From NCBI RefSeq assembly GCF_022230955.1, contig NZ_JAKKFI010000047.1, forward strand, positions 62,001 to 126,000: DNA of 64,000 nt, read 5' to 3'. The notes under the pieces are model-generated. The model worked only from the letters and a program-made list of their open reading frames with translations. It made no database searches and was not told the origin of the DNA. A program made the translations under genes and the position numbers. Position 1 is the stretch's first letter; the number at the start of each line of letters is the position of its first letter. This stretch comes from Micromonospora cabrerizensis. Lineage in GTDB: Bacteria > Actinomycetota > Actinomycetes > Mycobacteriales > Micromonosporaceae. This document shows, piece by piece, positions 28,213 through 37,705 of this stretch.

Positions 28213-28550
28213 TGCCGGCGCGCGCCGTGCGTGGCATGTCCGCGCCACCCGAGGTGGTCTTCAACACGGCCACCGACCCTGATCGCGCCTCGGCCTGGCT
28301 GCCGGAGCCGCTGCGCGGCGACGGCAGCCCCGCCGCCGAGATCAATGGCGAGGAGTTGCGGGCCCGCTGGGGTGACGGCGACGGCGACGACTGGTCCGCC
28401 GAGATCCGGGTGGAGCCCGCCGACTCCGGCGGCGCCCGGATCCAGCTCGACCTGGCCGACGGCTCGGGAGAGGCGGGCCCGGACCAGTTGGCCGACGAAG
28501 CGCTCACCAACCTGGCCCGCGAGGTCGCCGACAACCTCCAGGCCGGCTGA
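28212..28550 (+). CDS. Hypothetical SRPBCC-like short protein
   Basis: A 112-residue protein. The N-terminus (PPEVVFNTATDPDRASAWLP) resembles the first strand and helix of START/SRPBCC proteins, but at this length the fold would be partial. The C-terminal helix is acidic (ADEALTNLAREVADNLQ). ATG 28212 overlaps the preceding stop; GTG 28209 is possible. The assignment is tentative. Confidence 0.6.
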   Translation: MPARAVRGMSAPPEVVFNTATDPDRASAWLPEPLRGDGSPAAEINGEELRARWGDGDGDDWSAEIRVEPADSGGARIQLDLADGSGEAGPDQLADEALTNLAREVADNLQAG

Positions 28551-28603
28551 GCCAGCCACACGGGACAGCAGTTCGGCACCACCACGACATGGGAGGAGAC
28601 CGG

Positions 28604-29143
28604 GTGAGCGACACTGGCCTGCGGCACAAGGCGGCGCGGTTGCGCCGGGCGTACGCGCCGCACGAACACCGGCCGCTCGGCGGCTACCTGGTGGCGATGG
28701 GCGCCTACGCCGGGGTGACGGGCGCTCTCGCCGGTCTGGTCAAGGTGACCGGTCGGCCGGTGCCGGAGCGTCCCGCCCCGTCCGACGTGGTGCTGCTCTC
28801 CATCGCCACGCACAAGCTGAGTCGGCTGCTGTCCAAGGACGCGGTGACCAGCCCCCTGCGGGCGCCGTTCACCCGTTACGACCGCCCCATCGGCAGCGGC
28901 GAGGTGATGGAGCAGGTCCGCGACTCGGGCAGCCCCACCCGGCACGCCATCGGCGAGTTGCTGAGCTGCCCGTTCTGCCTGGCGGTCTGGGTGGCCACCG
29001 GGCTGACCGGCGGCCTGGTGCTCGCGCCCCGGCTGACCCGGCTGGTGGCCACCGCGCTGACGGCGGTCGCCGCGTCCGACTTCCTCCAGATGGCGTACGC
29101 GACGGCGCAGCAGGCCGCCGAGGGTGGGCACGACGACGACTGA
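28604..29143 (+). CDS. DUF1360 membrane protein
   Basis: A 179-residue protein of the DUF1360 family, found in many bacteria near spore-coat or stress genes. The signature covers APSDVVLLSIATHKLSRLLS, followed by SCPFCLAVWVATG with a CxxC pair in a membrane segment. GTG 28604 is chosen because GGAGGAG sits five bases upstream; ATG 28589 lies before that site. A strong terminator follows. Confidence 0.85.
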   Translation: MSDTGLRHKAARLRRAYAPHEHRPLGGYLVAMGAYAGVTGALAGLVKVTGRPVPERPAPSDVVLLSIATHKLSRLLSKDAVTSPLRAPFTRYDRPIGSGEVMEQVRDSGSPTRHAIGELLSCPFCLAVWVATGLTGGLVLAPRLTRLVATALTAVAASDFLQMAYATAQQAAEGGHDDD

Positions 29144-29157
29144 CCGGTGAGGACACC

Positions 29158-29193
29158 GACAGCGGGGGCCGGCGTTTGCCGGCCCCCGCTGTC
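29158..29193. terminator. Bidirectional terminator after the DUF1360 gene
   Basis: A 16-base perfect stem (29158-29173 with 29178-29193) around a four-base loop. It separates this gene from two convergent minus-strand small genes. Confidence 0.88.
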
Positions 29194-29207
29194 GAATGTC
29201 GTACGCC

Positions 29208-29402
29208 TCAGCGCTCCATACCGGCCCAGCCGTGCGGCGACTCCGGCTCCCGTTCGTCCTCGTCCGCCCCCGTGATGATGTCCCGGTCCACGGCGGTGCG
29301 GTCGTGCTCGTTGGCGAAGTCCGGCTCGGGGGTGGTGTCCCTGCCCTCCGGGGGCTGACCCAACGCCGGCATTTCCTCGTCGTGGTTGTCGCGGTCGGTC
29401 AT
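29208..29402 (-). CDS. Small acidic hypothetical protein
   Basis: A 64-residue, very hydrophilic, Asp/Glu-rich protein without cysteines. ATG 29402 has AAGGGA eight bases upstream; an in-frame GTG at 29429 would overlap the preceding gene by four bases and is the alternative. It looks intrinsically disordered and no family is recognised. Confidence 0.6.
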   Translation of the reverse strand: MTDRDNHDEEMPALGQPPEGRDTTPEPDFANEHDRTAVDRDIITGADEDEREPESPHGWAGMER

Positions 29403-29425
29403 GTCGGTGTCCCTTCTGCGGTCGC

Positions 29426-29650
29426 TCACCCGATCGAACCGCCCAGCAGGTCGCTGGCCTCGTCCACCGCGTACTCGCCCTCGGGCAGCGCGTCGATGCG
29501 GGCGAGCAGATCCGGCGGAAGCTCGGCAGCCACCGCCCGGCGGTAGATCTCGGCCTGGGTGACCCGCTCCTGCGCCCGGTAGATGTCGTCGAGCAGGTCG
29601 TCAAGGGCCCGGGTGTCCGGCTCGCCGGACACGGATGCGTCGTCGGTCAC
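29426..29650 (-). CDS. Small helical hypothetical protein
   Basis: A 74-residue acidic protein predicted to be helical (ALDDLLDDIYRAQERVTQAE). The C-terminal part (LPPDLLARIDALPEGEYAVD) has an L-P-E-G-E-Y turn seen in other small actinobacterial proteins. It heads a two-gene minus-strand pair. No function is recognised. Confidence 0.65.
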   Translation of the reverse strand: MTDDASVSGEPDTRALDDLLDDIYRAQERVTQAEIYRRAVAAELPPDLLARIDALPEGEYAVDEASDLLGGSIG

Positions 29651-29747
29651 CTCGATCAGCTACCCGGGGCGGAATCGGTCAAACGTCACGCTGCGGGCCC
29701 GCCTGCCCCGTAGTCGACGCGCCCGTTGTCGATGGCCCCGCGCCGTG

Positions 29748-29818
29748 CCTTTGCTCTGCAGCCACCGATGCACCAGTTACGGACCGTACGTGTCGCCTGG
29801 GTGGGTGCAGAGCAAAGG
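29748..29818. repeat. Long-spaced inverted repeat (CCTTTGCTCTGCA)
   Basis: CCTTTGCTCTGCA (29748-29760) and its exact complement TGCAGAGCAAAGG (29806-29818) are separated by 45 bases. The unit resembles palindromes often left in actinomycete intergenic regions. Confidence 0.75.
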
Positions 29819-29896
29819 GGGATGGGGGTGGGGTTGTGGTGGCTGATGCTGCGCGGCCATCTCGTCCCGGTCTGGTTCGTTCTCGTGGGTACAGAC

Positions 29897-29933
29897 AGCG
29901 CCGCCCCCGGCCTTGTGAGCCGGGGGCGGCGCT
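29897..29933. terminator. Strong GC-rich hairpin in a gene-free gap
   Basis: A perfect 15-base stem (29897-29911 with 29919-29933) around a seven-base loop. No gene end lies within 160 bases, so the transcript it would end is unknown. Confidence 0.7.
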
Positions 29934-30097
29934 GGTGTCGGTGTGCAGGTCGCCTCTCGGCGAGTGGCACTACGCGGCTCCAGCCGGACGGTATTCCGCG
30001 AAGGCTATTTAGGTGAGGCCCGGGGACACTGGACACACCGACACCCCTGTCAACGAGCCGACCCCCGCCGGTGTTCCGTGCCGTCAGGTGTCAGCCG

Positions 30098-31192
30098 TCA
30101 CACCGTCGTCGGCAGGGTGGCCCGGCGGGCCCGCACGGCGGAGGCCAGGTGGTCGAGCACCTCGGCGGTGTCGTCCCAACCGAGGCAGGCGTCGGTGACC
30201 GAGCGGCCGTACTCCAGCTCCCGGGTCGGGTCGAGCTCCTGCCGGCCCGGCAGCAGGAACGACTCCAGCATCACGCCGGTGATGCCGCGCTGCCCGTCGG
30301 CCAGCTGGGCGGCTACGTCCGCGGCGACCTTCGGCTGGTTGCGGTGGTCCTTGCCGCTGTTGGCGTGACTGGCGTCGATCACCAGCCGCTCCGGCAACCC
30401 GGCCGCGCGGAGCAGGTCCAGCGCGCCGGCGACCGACTCCGCGTCGTAGTTGGGCCGGCCACCGCCGCCGCGCAGCACCAGGTGCCCATCGGTGTTTCCC
30501 CGGGTGTGCATGATCGCGGGGGTGCCGGAGAAGTCGATGCCGGGGAAGACGTGCGGCACACCGGCGGCGCGGATCGCGTCCACGGCCGTGCCGATGCTGC
30601 CGTCGGGGCGGTTCTTCATGCCGATCGGCATGGAGAGGCCGGAGGCGAGCTGCCGGTGCACCTGGCTCTCCACGGTGCGGGCGCCGATCGCCCCCCAGGC
30701 CACCGTGTCCGCGATGTACTGCGGCGTGATCGGGTCGAGGAACTCGCAGCCCACCGGCAGGCCGAGTCGCAGCACGTCGAGCAGCAGCGCCCGGGCCAGC
30801 CGCAGGCCGGTGTTGACGTCCCCGCTGCCGTCCAGGCCCGGGTCGTTGATCAGGCCCTTCCAGCCGACCGTGGAGCGCGGCTTCTCGAAGTAGACCCGCA
30901 TGACGATCAGCAGGTCGTCAGCCACCCGGTCGGCGGCGCCACGCAGACGCTCCGCGTAGTCGAGGGCGGCGGCCGGATCGTGCACCGAGCAGGGGCCGAC
31001 AACCACCAGCAGGCGGTCGTCCTCGCGGTCCAGCACCCCGCCCACCGCGCGGCGGCCGGTCAGCACGGCCGAGGCGAGCGGGGCGTCCAGGGGTAACTCG
31101 TGGTGCAGGAGGGCGGGCGTGGTCAACGGCACGACACGGTCGATCCGCTGATCGCTGACCCGATTGGTCTCCGGGGTCGTCACGGTGGGCAT
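30098..31192 (-). CDS. 3-deoxy-7-phosphoheptulonate (DAHP) synthase, class I
   Basis: A 364-residue enzyme that joins phosphoenolpyruvate and erythrose 4-phosphate, the first step of the shikimate pathway. It follows the AroF/G/H type: LLVVVGPCSVHDP, MRVYFEKPRSTVGWKGL, CEFLDPITPQYIADTVAW and IDASHANSGKDH carry the phosphate and metal ligands. Many actinobacteria also have a plant-like class II enzyme, so this may be one of two. A leader with a terminator and a Tyr/Trp/Phe-coding peptide lies directly upstream, so expression is likely set by attenuation. The usual feedback site cannot be judged here. Confidence 0.95.
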   Translation of the reverse strand: MPTVTTPETNRVSDQRIDRVVPLTTPALLHHELPLDAPLASAVLTGRRAVGGVLDREDDRLLVVVGPCSVHDPAAALDYAERLRGAADRVADDLLIVMRVYFEKPRSTVGWKGLINDPGLDGSGDVNTGLRLARALLLDVLRLGLPVGCEFLDPITPQYIADTVAWGAIGARTVESQVHRQLASGLSMPIGMKNRPDGSIGTAVDAIRAAGVPHVFPGIDFSGTPAIMHTRGNTDGHLVLRGGGGRPNYDAESVAGALDLLRAAGLPERLVIDASHANSGKDHRNQPKVAADVAAQLADGQRGITGVMLESFLLPGRQELDPTRELEYGRSVTDACLGWDDTAEVLDHLASAVRARRATLPTTV

Positions 31193-31248
31193 CCTTCCGC
31201 CGACCGTGCCCGGGGCCGGTGCCCGGGACGAGCCGGCTGCTCGTACGC

Positions 31249-31276
31249 AAAAGGGCAGGAACGACAGCTCCTGCCC
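31249..31276 (-). terminator. Attenuator terminator before the DAHP synthase gene
   Basis: On the minus strand GGGCAGGA and TCCTGCCC form an eight-base stem (31253-31276) with an eight-base loop, followed by TTTT (31249-31252). A T-tract is unusual in this genome and marks this as a true intrinsic terminator. It lies before the gene start, not after it. Confidence 0.85.
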
Positions 31277-31304
31277 AGCCGGCTCGGTCCGTGGTGACGT
31301 CAGT

Positions 31305-31364
31305 TCATGGTGAAGTCACCGGCGTGCGAGCCGGCTGCCTAAACCATCGATAGGAACGCGTCAC
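31305..31364 (-). CDS. Leader peptide with Tyr, Trp and Phe codons (19 aa)
   Basis: A 19-residue open reading frame, MTRSYRWFRQPARTPVTSP. Codons for all three aromatic amino acids lie close together: TAT (31352-31350), TGG (31346-31344) and TTT (31343-31341). TACGCT ends six bases before the GTG, so the transcript should begin at the start codon itself (leaderless). AGCCGGCT just after these codons recurs at 31277-31284 and 31231-31238, offering alternative pairings around the terminator. Ribosome stalling here would control the downstream gene. Both strands of the reasoning are inference; the codons and terminator are seen. Confidence 0.75.
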   Translation of the reverse strand: MTRSYRWFRQPARTPVTSP

Positions 31365-31464
31365 CGGGCCAGCGTACCCGACCGGACGGGAACCTCCGGC
31401 CGACGTCCCAAGATGCGGGGCGCAGTCCGCGTGCCGGGGACGAGGTCGGGGTAACAGGGGAGCC

Positions 31465-31683
31465 ATGACCAACGAGCAGAGCGATCAGGACCGCGTGGAG
31501 TCCCGCGCCCACCACCTCCTGCCCGAGGAGGAGGCCGTGGGCAGCGACGACCCGGAGGCGCAGGCGGAGGCCATCCTGGCCGAGTCGGATCTCCGCGAGG
31601 CGGACCAGAACGCGGCCCCGGATACCGTGCTGGAACGTCGTACCTCCGATCAGACCGTGGTCGCGGTCGAGCCGCCGGACTGA
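31465..31683 (+). CDS. Small acidic hypothetical protein
   Basis: A 72-residue, hydrophilic protein with about one third Asp/Glu and no Cys. GGGGAGCC lies a few bases before ATG 31465. It overlaps the end of the convergent catalase-like gene by 34 bases. No family is recognised; codon use fits a real gene. Confidence 0.6.
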   Translation: MTNEQSDQDRVESRAHHLLPEEEAVGSDDPEAQAEAILAESDLREADQNAAPDTVLERRTSDQTVVAVEPPD

Positions 31684-32399
31684 GCAGTCGTCCCCCGTGC
31701 CCGGCGTGACCCCCGGTAGGTCCTGTCGCGCAGCCAGGCCAGCGGACCTGCCACCCGCAGTTCGGGTGGCAGGTTTCGCACCGGGTCGAACGCGAGCGCG
31801 GCGTCCTCCTCGGCGCTGAGCTGCGCGCCGATGCTGACCTGCCCCACCGGCCGCCACGGCCCCACAGCGGACGCGACCGCGAGCACCAGACGCGGCGTGT
31901 CCGTCCGGGTCGCGGCGGCCGCCGCGCCCAGGCTGCTCCCCAGACCGACCGAGTCGGGGTCGGCCAGCGCGGCCAGCCAGATCCGCCGAGGACCCACGCG
32001 GTAGCACGTGATCGTGGTGTACGTCCCGGTGAAGCGACGTCGGGGCAGCGGCAGGTTACGCAGCACCGGGGCCGCGCCGCTGGAGCTGACCAGCAGGTCG
32101 AAGGGGCGGTCGCCGTCGCCGTGCAGGCGTAGCGCGAGGCCCAGCACGTCCGGCCAGCTGCCGGGCGTTGGCGTTCCCTTCGAGAGCCGGACGGTGGCCC
32201 GGTACCGGCCGGGGTCGTCCAGCAGACCGACCCCGACGGGTGGTCCGGGCGTACCCCAGATCATCGTCTCGCCGGCGAAGGAGTGACCGGCCGGATGCAG
32301 CAGCCGGCCGTGACGCCGCCGGCCGAGTGCGGCGCTGGCGCGTTCGACGGTGGTGGCGGCCCAGCCGGCGGACCGGGACGGAGACGGGGTGGCGGTCAT
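31650..32399 (-). CDS. Catalase-fold-like protein, probably without haem
   Basis: A 249-residue protein. The body (RYRATVRLSKGTPTPGSWPD, VLGLALRLHGDGDRPFDLLV) resembles the core of catalase-like proteins, and HPAGHSFAGE sits near the N-terminus. The usual catalytic His-Asn pair and the proximal Tyr motif of true catalases are not evident, so activity is doubtful. ATG 32399 is chosen because GGAGGGGG lies upstream. The family resemblance is from pattern only and I rate it as tentative. Confidence 0.55.
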   Translation of the reverse strand: MTATPSPSRSAGWAATTVERASAALGRRRHGRLLHPAGHSFAGETMIWGTPGPPVGVGLLDDPGRYRATVRLSKGTPTPGSWPDVLGLALRLHGDGDRPFDLLVSSSGAAPVLRNLPLPRRRFTGTYTTITCYRVGPRRIWLAALADPDSVGLGSSLGAAAAATRTDTPRLVLAVASAVGPWRPVGQVSIGAQLSAEEDAALAFDPVRNLPPELRVAGPLAWLRDRTYRGSRRARGTTAQSGGSTATTV

Positions 32400-32500
32400 G
32401 CCCCCTCCGTTACCCCGCCCGGCGGCCTCGATGCGGCGGGTCGGCTCGCCGACCGACCGCACGTCACCTTTCCGCCCGCGAGATCGGATAGCGTCGGGGC

Positions 32501-33790
32501 ATGCCCGACAGCGGTTACCCCTGGCCCATCGAGACGTCCCGACTGGACAACGGCCTGCGCGTGGTGGTGAGTGAGGACCGCACCGCGCCGGCCGTGGCCG
32601 TCAACCTCTGGTACGACGTCGGCTCCCGGCACGAGCCGGCCGGGCAGACCGGCTTCGCCCACCTCTTCGAGCACCTGATGTTCGAGGGTTCGGTGAACGT
32701 GGCGAAGACCGAGCACATGAAGCTGATCCAGGGCTCCGGCGGCTCGCTGAACGCCACCACCAACCCGGACCGGACCAACTACTTCGAGACGGTGCCGGCC
32801 GAGCACCTGGAGCTGGCGCTCTGGCTGGAGGCCGACCGGATGGGCGGCCTGGTCCCGGCGCTCACCCAGGAGACGCTGGACAACCAGCGTGACGTGGTCA
32901 AGAACGAGCGCCGGCAGCGCTACGAGAACGTCCCGTACGGGGACGCCTGGCTGCGGTTGCTGCCCCTGCTCTACCCGCCTGGGCACCCCTACCACCACGC
33001 GACGATCGGCTCGATGGCCGACCTGAACGCCGCCGACCTCGCCACCTTCCAGGCGTTCCACCAGACCTACTACGCGCCCAACAACGCGGTGCTCACCGTG
33101 GTCGGCGACGCGACCGCCTCGGACGTGTTCGCGCTGGCCGACAAGTATTTCGGCGCGCTGCCCGCGCGCGACGACATCCCGTCGGCCCCGGACGGTCGCA
33201 GTGTCCCGGTCACCGGGCAGACGGCCGTCGAGTCGGTGAGCGCCGACGTGCCGGCGCCCCGGGTGTACATCGCCCACCGCAGCTACCCGTTCGGCACCCC
33301 GGGCTACAACGTGATCACCGTCCTCGCCACCATCCTCGGCAGCGGTCGGGGCAGCCGGCTCTACCAGCGGCTCGCCGACGGTGAGCGGATCGCCCAGCCG
33401 GACCTGGTCGGGGCGTACGGGGTGGACCTCGCGCACGCGCCGGCACCGCTGATCGCCACGGCCACCGCCCGCCCCGGCGTGAGCGCCGAGCGGCTGGCCG
33501 AAGGGCTGGCCGAGGTCGTCGACGAGCTGGCCACCGTGCCGGTCACCGCCGCGGAACTGGACCGGGCCAAGGCGCTGCTCAGCACCGGCTGGTGGCGTCA
33601 GTTGTCCACGGTGGACGGTCGCGCGGACCTGCTCGGCCGGTACGCCACGCAGTTCGGCGACCCGGCCCGCATCGCCGACCAGTTGCCGGGCCTGCTCGCG
33701 GTGACCGCCGAGCAGATCGCCGAGGCCGCCGCCGAGGTGCTCGCCACCGACCGGGTGATCCTGACCTACCTGCCCGAGGAGACCTCATGA
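32501..33790 (+). CDS. M16 family metallopeptidase, catalytic subunit
   Basis: A 429-residue peptidase with the inverted zinc motif HLFEH (His54, Glu57, His58) and a following Glu near ENVPYGDAW, all needed for catalysis. Zn-dependent M16B enzymes work as heterodimers or clam-shells on short peptides. The next gene overlaps by four bases and encodes the partner without the zinc motif. Together they are likely one enzyme. Confidence 0.93.
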   Translation: MPDSGYPWPIETSRLDNGLRVVVSEDRTAPAVAVNLWYDVGSRHEPAGQTGFAHLFEHLMFEGSVNVAKTEHMKLIQGSGGSLNATTNPDRTNYFETVPAEHLELALWLEADRMGGLVPALTQETLDNQRDVVKNERRQRYENVPYGDAWLRLLPLLYPPGHPYHHATIGSMADLNAADLATFQAFHQTYYAPNNAVLTVVGDATASDVFALADKYFGALPARDDIPSAPDGRSVPVTGQTAVESVSADVPAPRVYIAHRSYPFGTPGYNVITVLATILGSGRGSRLYQRLADGERIAQPDLVGAYGVDLAHAPAPLIATATARPGVSAERLAEGLAEVVDELATVPVTAAELDRAKALLSTGWWRQLSTVDGRADLLGRYATQFGDPARIADQLPGLLAVTAEQIAEAAAEVLATDRVILTYLPEETS

Positions 33791-35130
33791 CGTTGATCGC
33801 CGACCGTCCCGGCCCGGGCGCCGCCCGCCCGTACCGGTTCCCGCCGGTGGTCCGCCGCGCCGTGGCCGGTGGCCAGGTCGTCGCCGCGCACCTGCCCGGG
33901 CAGAACCTCGCCGTGGCGCTGCTGCTGCTCGACGTGGGCGCAGGCCAGGAGCCGGTCGGCAAGGAGGGCCTGTCCGGCGTGCTGGCCAAGGCATTGGAGG
34001 AGGGGACCGCGCAGCGGGACGCCGCCGCGTACGCGCTCGCCGTCGAGGGGCTCGGCACCGCGTTGATGACCGGGCTGGACTGGGACTCGTTCCAGGCCAG
34101 CGTGGTGATCCCGGTGGACCGGCTCAGCGCGGCCGTGGAGCTGCTGGCCGAGGCGGTGCGGACCCCCAAGCTGGACCCCGCGGACGTGCGCCGGGTCCGC
34201 GACGACGAGGCGACCGCGCTGCGGATGGACTGGGCCAACCCGGGCCCGCGCGCCGACGCCGCGCTGCGCGCGGACCTGTTCGGCGCGGAGAACCGCTGGG
34301 GGCGGCCGATGCACGGCGACCCGGATTCGGTCGCCGGGTTGGACGTGGAGGACGTGACCGTCTTCCACTCCGAGTGGTTCCTGCGCCCCGGCACCCTGAT
34401 CGTCGCCGGTGACCTGGACCGGATCGACCTGGACGCGCTGGCCGCCGCGGCGTTCGCCGGCACCGGTGGCGGCCCGGCCCAGCGGGGCGGCCCGCTCGAC
34501 GTGCCGCTGCACACCGGCCGGCGGATCATCCTGGTGGACCGTCCGGGGTCGGTGCAGTCGACGCTGCGACTGGGCCACCCGTCGCCGCACCGGGCGCACC
34601 CCGACCACGTGCCGATGACGCTCGCCGGCACGGTGCTCGGCGGGGCGTTCACCTCGCGGCTCAACCACCTGCTGCGCGAGGTGCACGGCTACACGTACGG
34701 CATCCGGGGTGACTTCGCGTCGTCCCGGCGGTTCGGGCGGTTCGCGGTCAGCTCCGGTGTGCAGACGGCGGTCACCGCGCCGGCCCTGGTCGAGGCGGTG
34801 GGCGAGATCACCCGTACCCAGGCCGCCGGGGTCACCGAGGACGAGCTGGAGGTGGCGCGGTCCTGGCGGGCGGGGCAGCTCTCGGTCGAGTTGCAGAGCC
34901 CCCGGGCGATCGCTTCCGCACTGACCACGCTGGTGGTGCACGACCTGCCGGACGACTACCACGCCCGACTGCGGGAGTCGCTGCTCGCCGCCGACGTGGA
35001 CCAGGTCTCCGCAGCGGCGGCCACCCACCTGCACCCGGAGGCGCTGACCCTGGTCATCGAGGGCGACGCGGCGGTCATCCGCGACGACCTGACAGCAGCA
35101 GCCCTGGGCGACCTGATCACCAACCCCTGA
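33787..35130 (+). CDS. M16 family protein, non-catalytic partner
   Basis: A 447-residue M16 homologue. The position of HxxEH reads GVLAKALEEGT, so zinc cannot be bound, but the later Arg/Tyr motif (REVHGYTYGIRGD) is kept. That division of labour matches known M16B heterodimers. ATG 33787 overlaps the stop of the catalytic gene. The C-terminal half contains a second alpha/beta repeat of the family. Confidence 0.9.
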   Translation: MTLIADRPGPGAARPYRFPPVVRRAVAGGQVVAAHLPGQNLAVALLLLDVGAGQEPVGKEGLSGVLAKALEEGTAQRDAAAYALAVEGLGTALMTGLDWDSFQASVVIPVDRLSAAVELLAEAVRTPKLDPADVRRVRDDEATALRMDWANPGPRADAALRADLFGAENRWGRPMHGDPDSVAGLDVEDVTVFHSEWFLRPGTLIVAGDLDRIDLDALAAAAFAGTGGGPAQRGGPLDVPLHTGRRIILVDRPGSVQSTLRLGHPSPHRAHPDHVPMTLAGTVLGGAFTSRLNHLLREVHGYTYGIRGDFASSRRFGRFAVSSGVQTAVTAPALVEAVGEITRTQAAGVTEDELEVARSWRAGQLSVELQSPRAIASALTTLVVHDLPDDYHARLRESLLAADVDQVSAAAATHLHPEALTLVIEGDAAVIRDDLTAAALGDLITNP

Positions 35131-35175
35131 CCCACCCCCACCCCCATACCGCCCCCCACCGCCCTCTCACGCCGT

Positions 35176-35231
35176 TGATCAAGAGGTTTGCGTCAACCCG
35201 AGCGCGATTTCTGACGCAAACCTCTTGATCA
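35176..35231. repeat. Perfect 20-bp inverted repeat
   Basis: TGATCAAGAGGTTTGCGTCA (35176-35195) has an exact complementary copy at 35212-35231 around a 16-base centre. It lies between the M16 pair and asd, with no U-tract, and shares GATCA-GA-GTT with the repeat at 20420-20474. Confidence 0.85.
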
Positions 35232-35285
35232 CACGAGGAGGGGGTGGGTGCCGGGAGGGCTTCGGGGGTTAGTGGGTTTGTGTGA

Positions 35286-36374
<1,089 letters not shown>

Positions 36375-36385
36375 CCGTCGCCGTC

Positions 36386-36420
36386 ACCGGGCCCTCGCCG
36401 CACGTCGGCGAGGGCCCGGT
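36386..36420 (+). terminator. Terminator after asd
   Basis: A perfect 15-base stem (36386-36400 with 36406-36420) around a five-base loop begins 12 bases after the asd stop. Confidence 0.85.
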
Positions 36421-36447
36421 CGCGTTCCGGCCGCTTCTCCTTGATGA

Positions 36448-36978
<531 letters not shown>

Positions 36979-36994
36979 CGCTCCCGTCGCCCGG

Positions 36995-37576
36995 TCAGCC
37001 CGGCTCGACCACGGTCACCCCGGGCCAGCGCTGCGCGGGTCGGTGCCGGGCCAACCGCTGCCGGGACCGGGCCACGTCCACCCGGGCGGGGTTGTGCCGC
37101 CAGACCCCGTCCAGCAGATCCGCCAGGCCGTACGGGGCGCAGACCTCCAGGTGGTCGGCCGGGTCCAGCCGGACGACCACCGCCGTCGCGTACTCCGGCC
37201 AGGTGGCCACCGCCTCAGCCACGCTGCGGTACGGCTCGATCGGGTCGCCGCCGAACGTCGCCGCGTACCAGGTGTGCACCGCCGCCTGGTTGCGTGCCTG
37301 CCACGGCGGCTCGGGCCACGCCGCCGCCAGACGGGCGGTGGCGCGGTGGTCGTCGTCGCGGGTCAGCCTCGCCGGGTCGAAGAAGACCACGTCCACGTCC
37401 CGGACCGTCGTCGGGTCGAACCTGTCGCCGTACCGCTCGCCCCAGACCAGGTCGCGCAGGGCGCCCGCGCCGATCCAGGCGTCCGGCAGCCCGGAGTCAC
37501 GGACCACGGTCAGTGCCCGGGTGAGCCAGGCGCTGCCGGCGACCAACTCCCGCAACTCCTGCTCGCCCGTCGTCAT
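36995..37576 (-). CDS. Nucleotidyltransferase family protein (DUF925-like)
   Basis: A 193-residue protein with IGAGALRDLVWGE followed by VRDVDVVFFDP, the GS/DxD-like pair of the nucleotidyltransferase fold. The second half contains PEPPWQARNQAAVHTWY, a motif I associate with COG3575-like proteins. The substrate is unknown. It lies opposite to its neighbours and converges on the PPOX gene. ATG 37576 is the natural start, though a weak ribosome site is all that precedes it. Confidence 0.8.
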   Translation of the reverse strand: MTTGEQELRELVAGSAWLTRALTVVRDSGLPDAWIGAGALRDLVWGERYGDRFDPTTVRDVDVVFFDPARLTRDDDHRATARLAAAWPEPPWQARNQAAVHTWYAATFGGDPIEPYRSVAEAVATWPEYATAVVVRLDPADHLEVCAPYGLADLLDGVWRHNPARVDVARSRQRLARHRPAQRWPGVTVVEPG

Positions 37577-37705
37577 CCGCCCACGGTAGGCAGCAGCTCC
37601 GGGCGGCGGAAGACCGACGCGCGGGGTGCGCCGTCCGTGGCCGGGTATACCGCCCTCCCGTGCCTGCTCCGCCGTCGCGGGCCAGCTGAGAATAGGGGGT
37701 ACGGG

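Larger units (their letters stand above)
29651..30097. other. 447-base gap with two hairpins and no supported gene
   Basis: Openings across this gap cross both hairpins and show no actinobacterial codon bias. One inverted repeat (29748-29818) and one strong terminator-like hairpin (29897-29933) are present. A small RNA ending at the second hairpin is possible but only speculative. Confidence 0.55.

Noticed and set aside
29726..30016. A 96-codon opening in the gap before the DAHP synthase gene
   Set aside because: It crosses both hairpins, has no ribosome site and no recognisable family.
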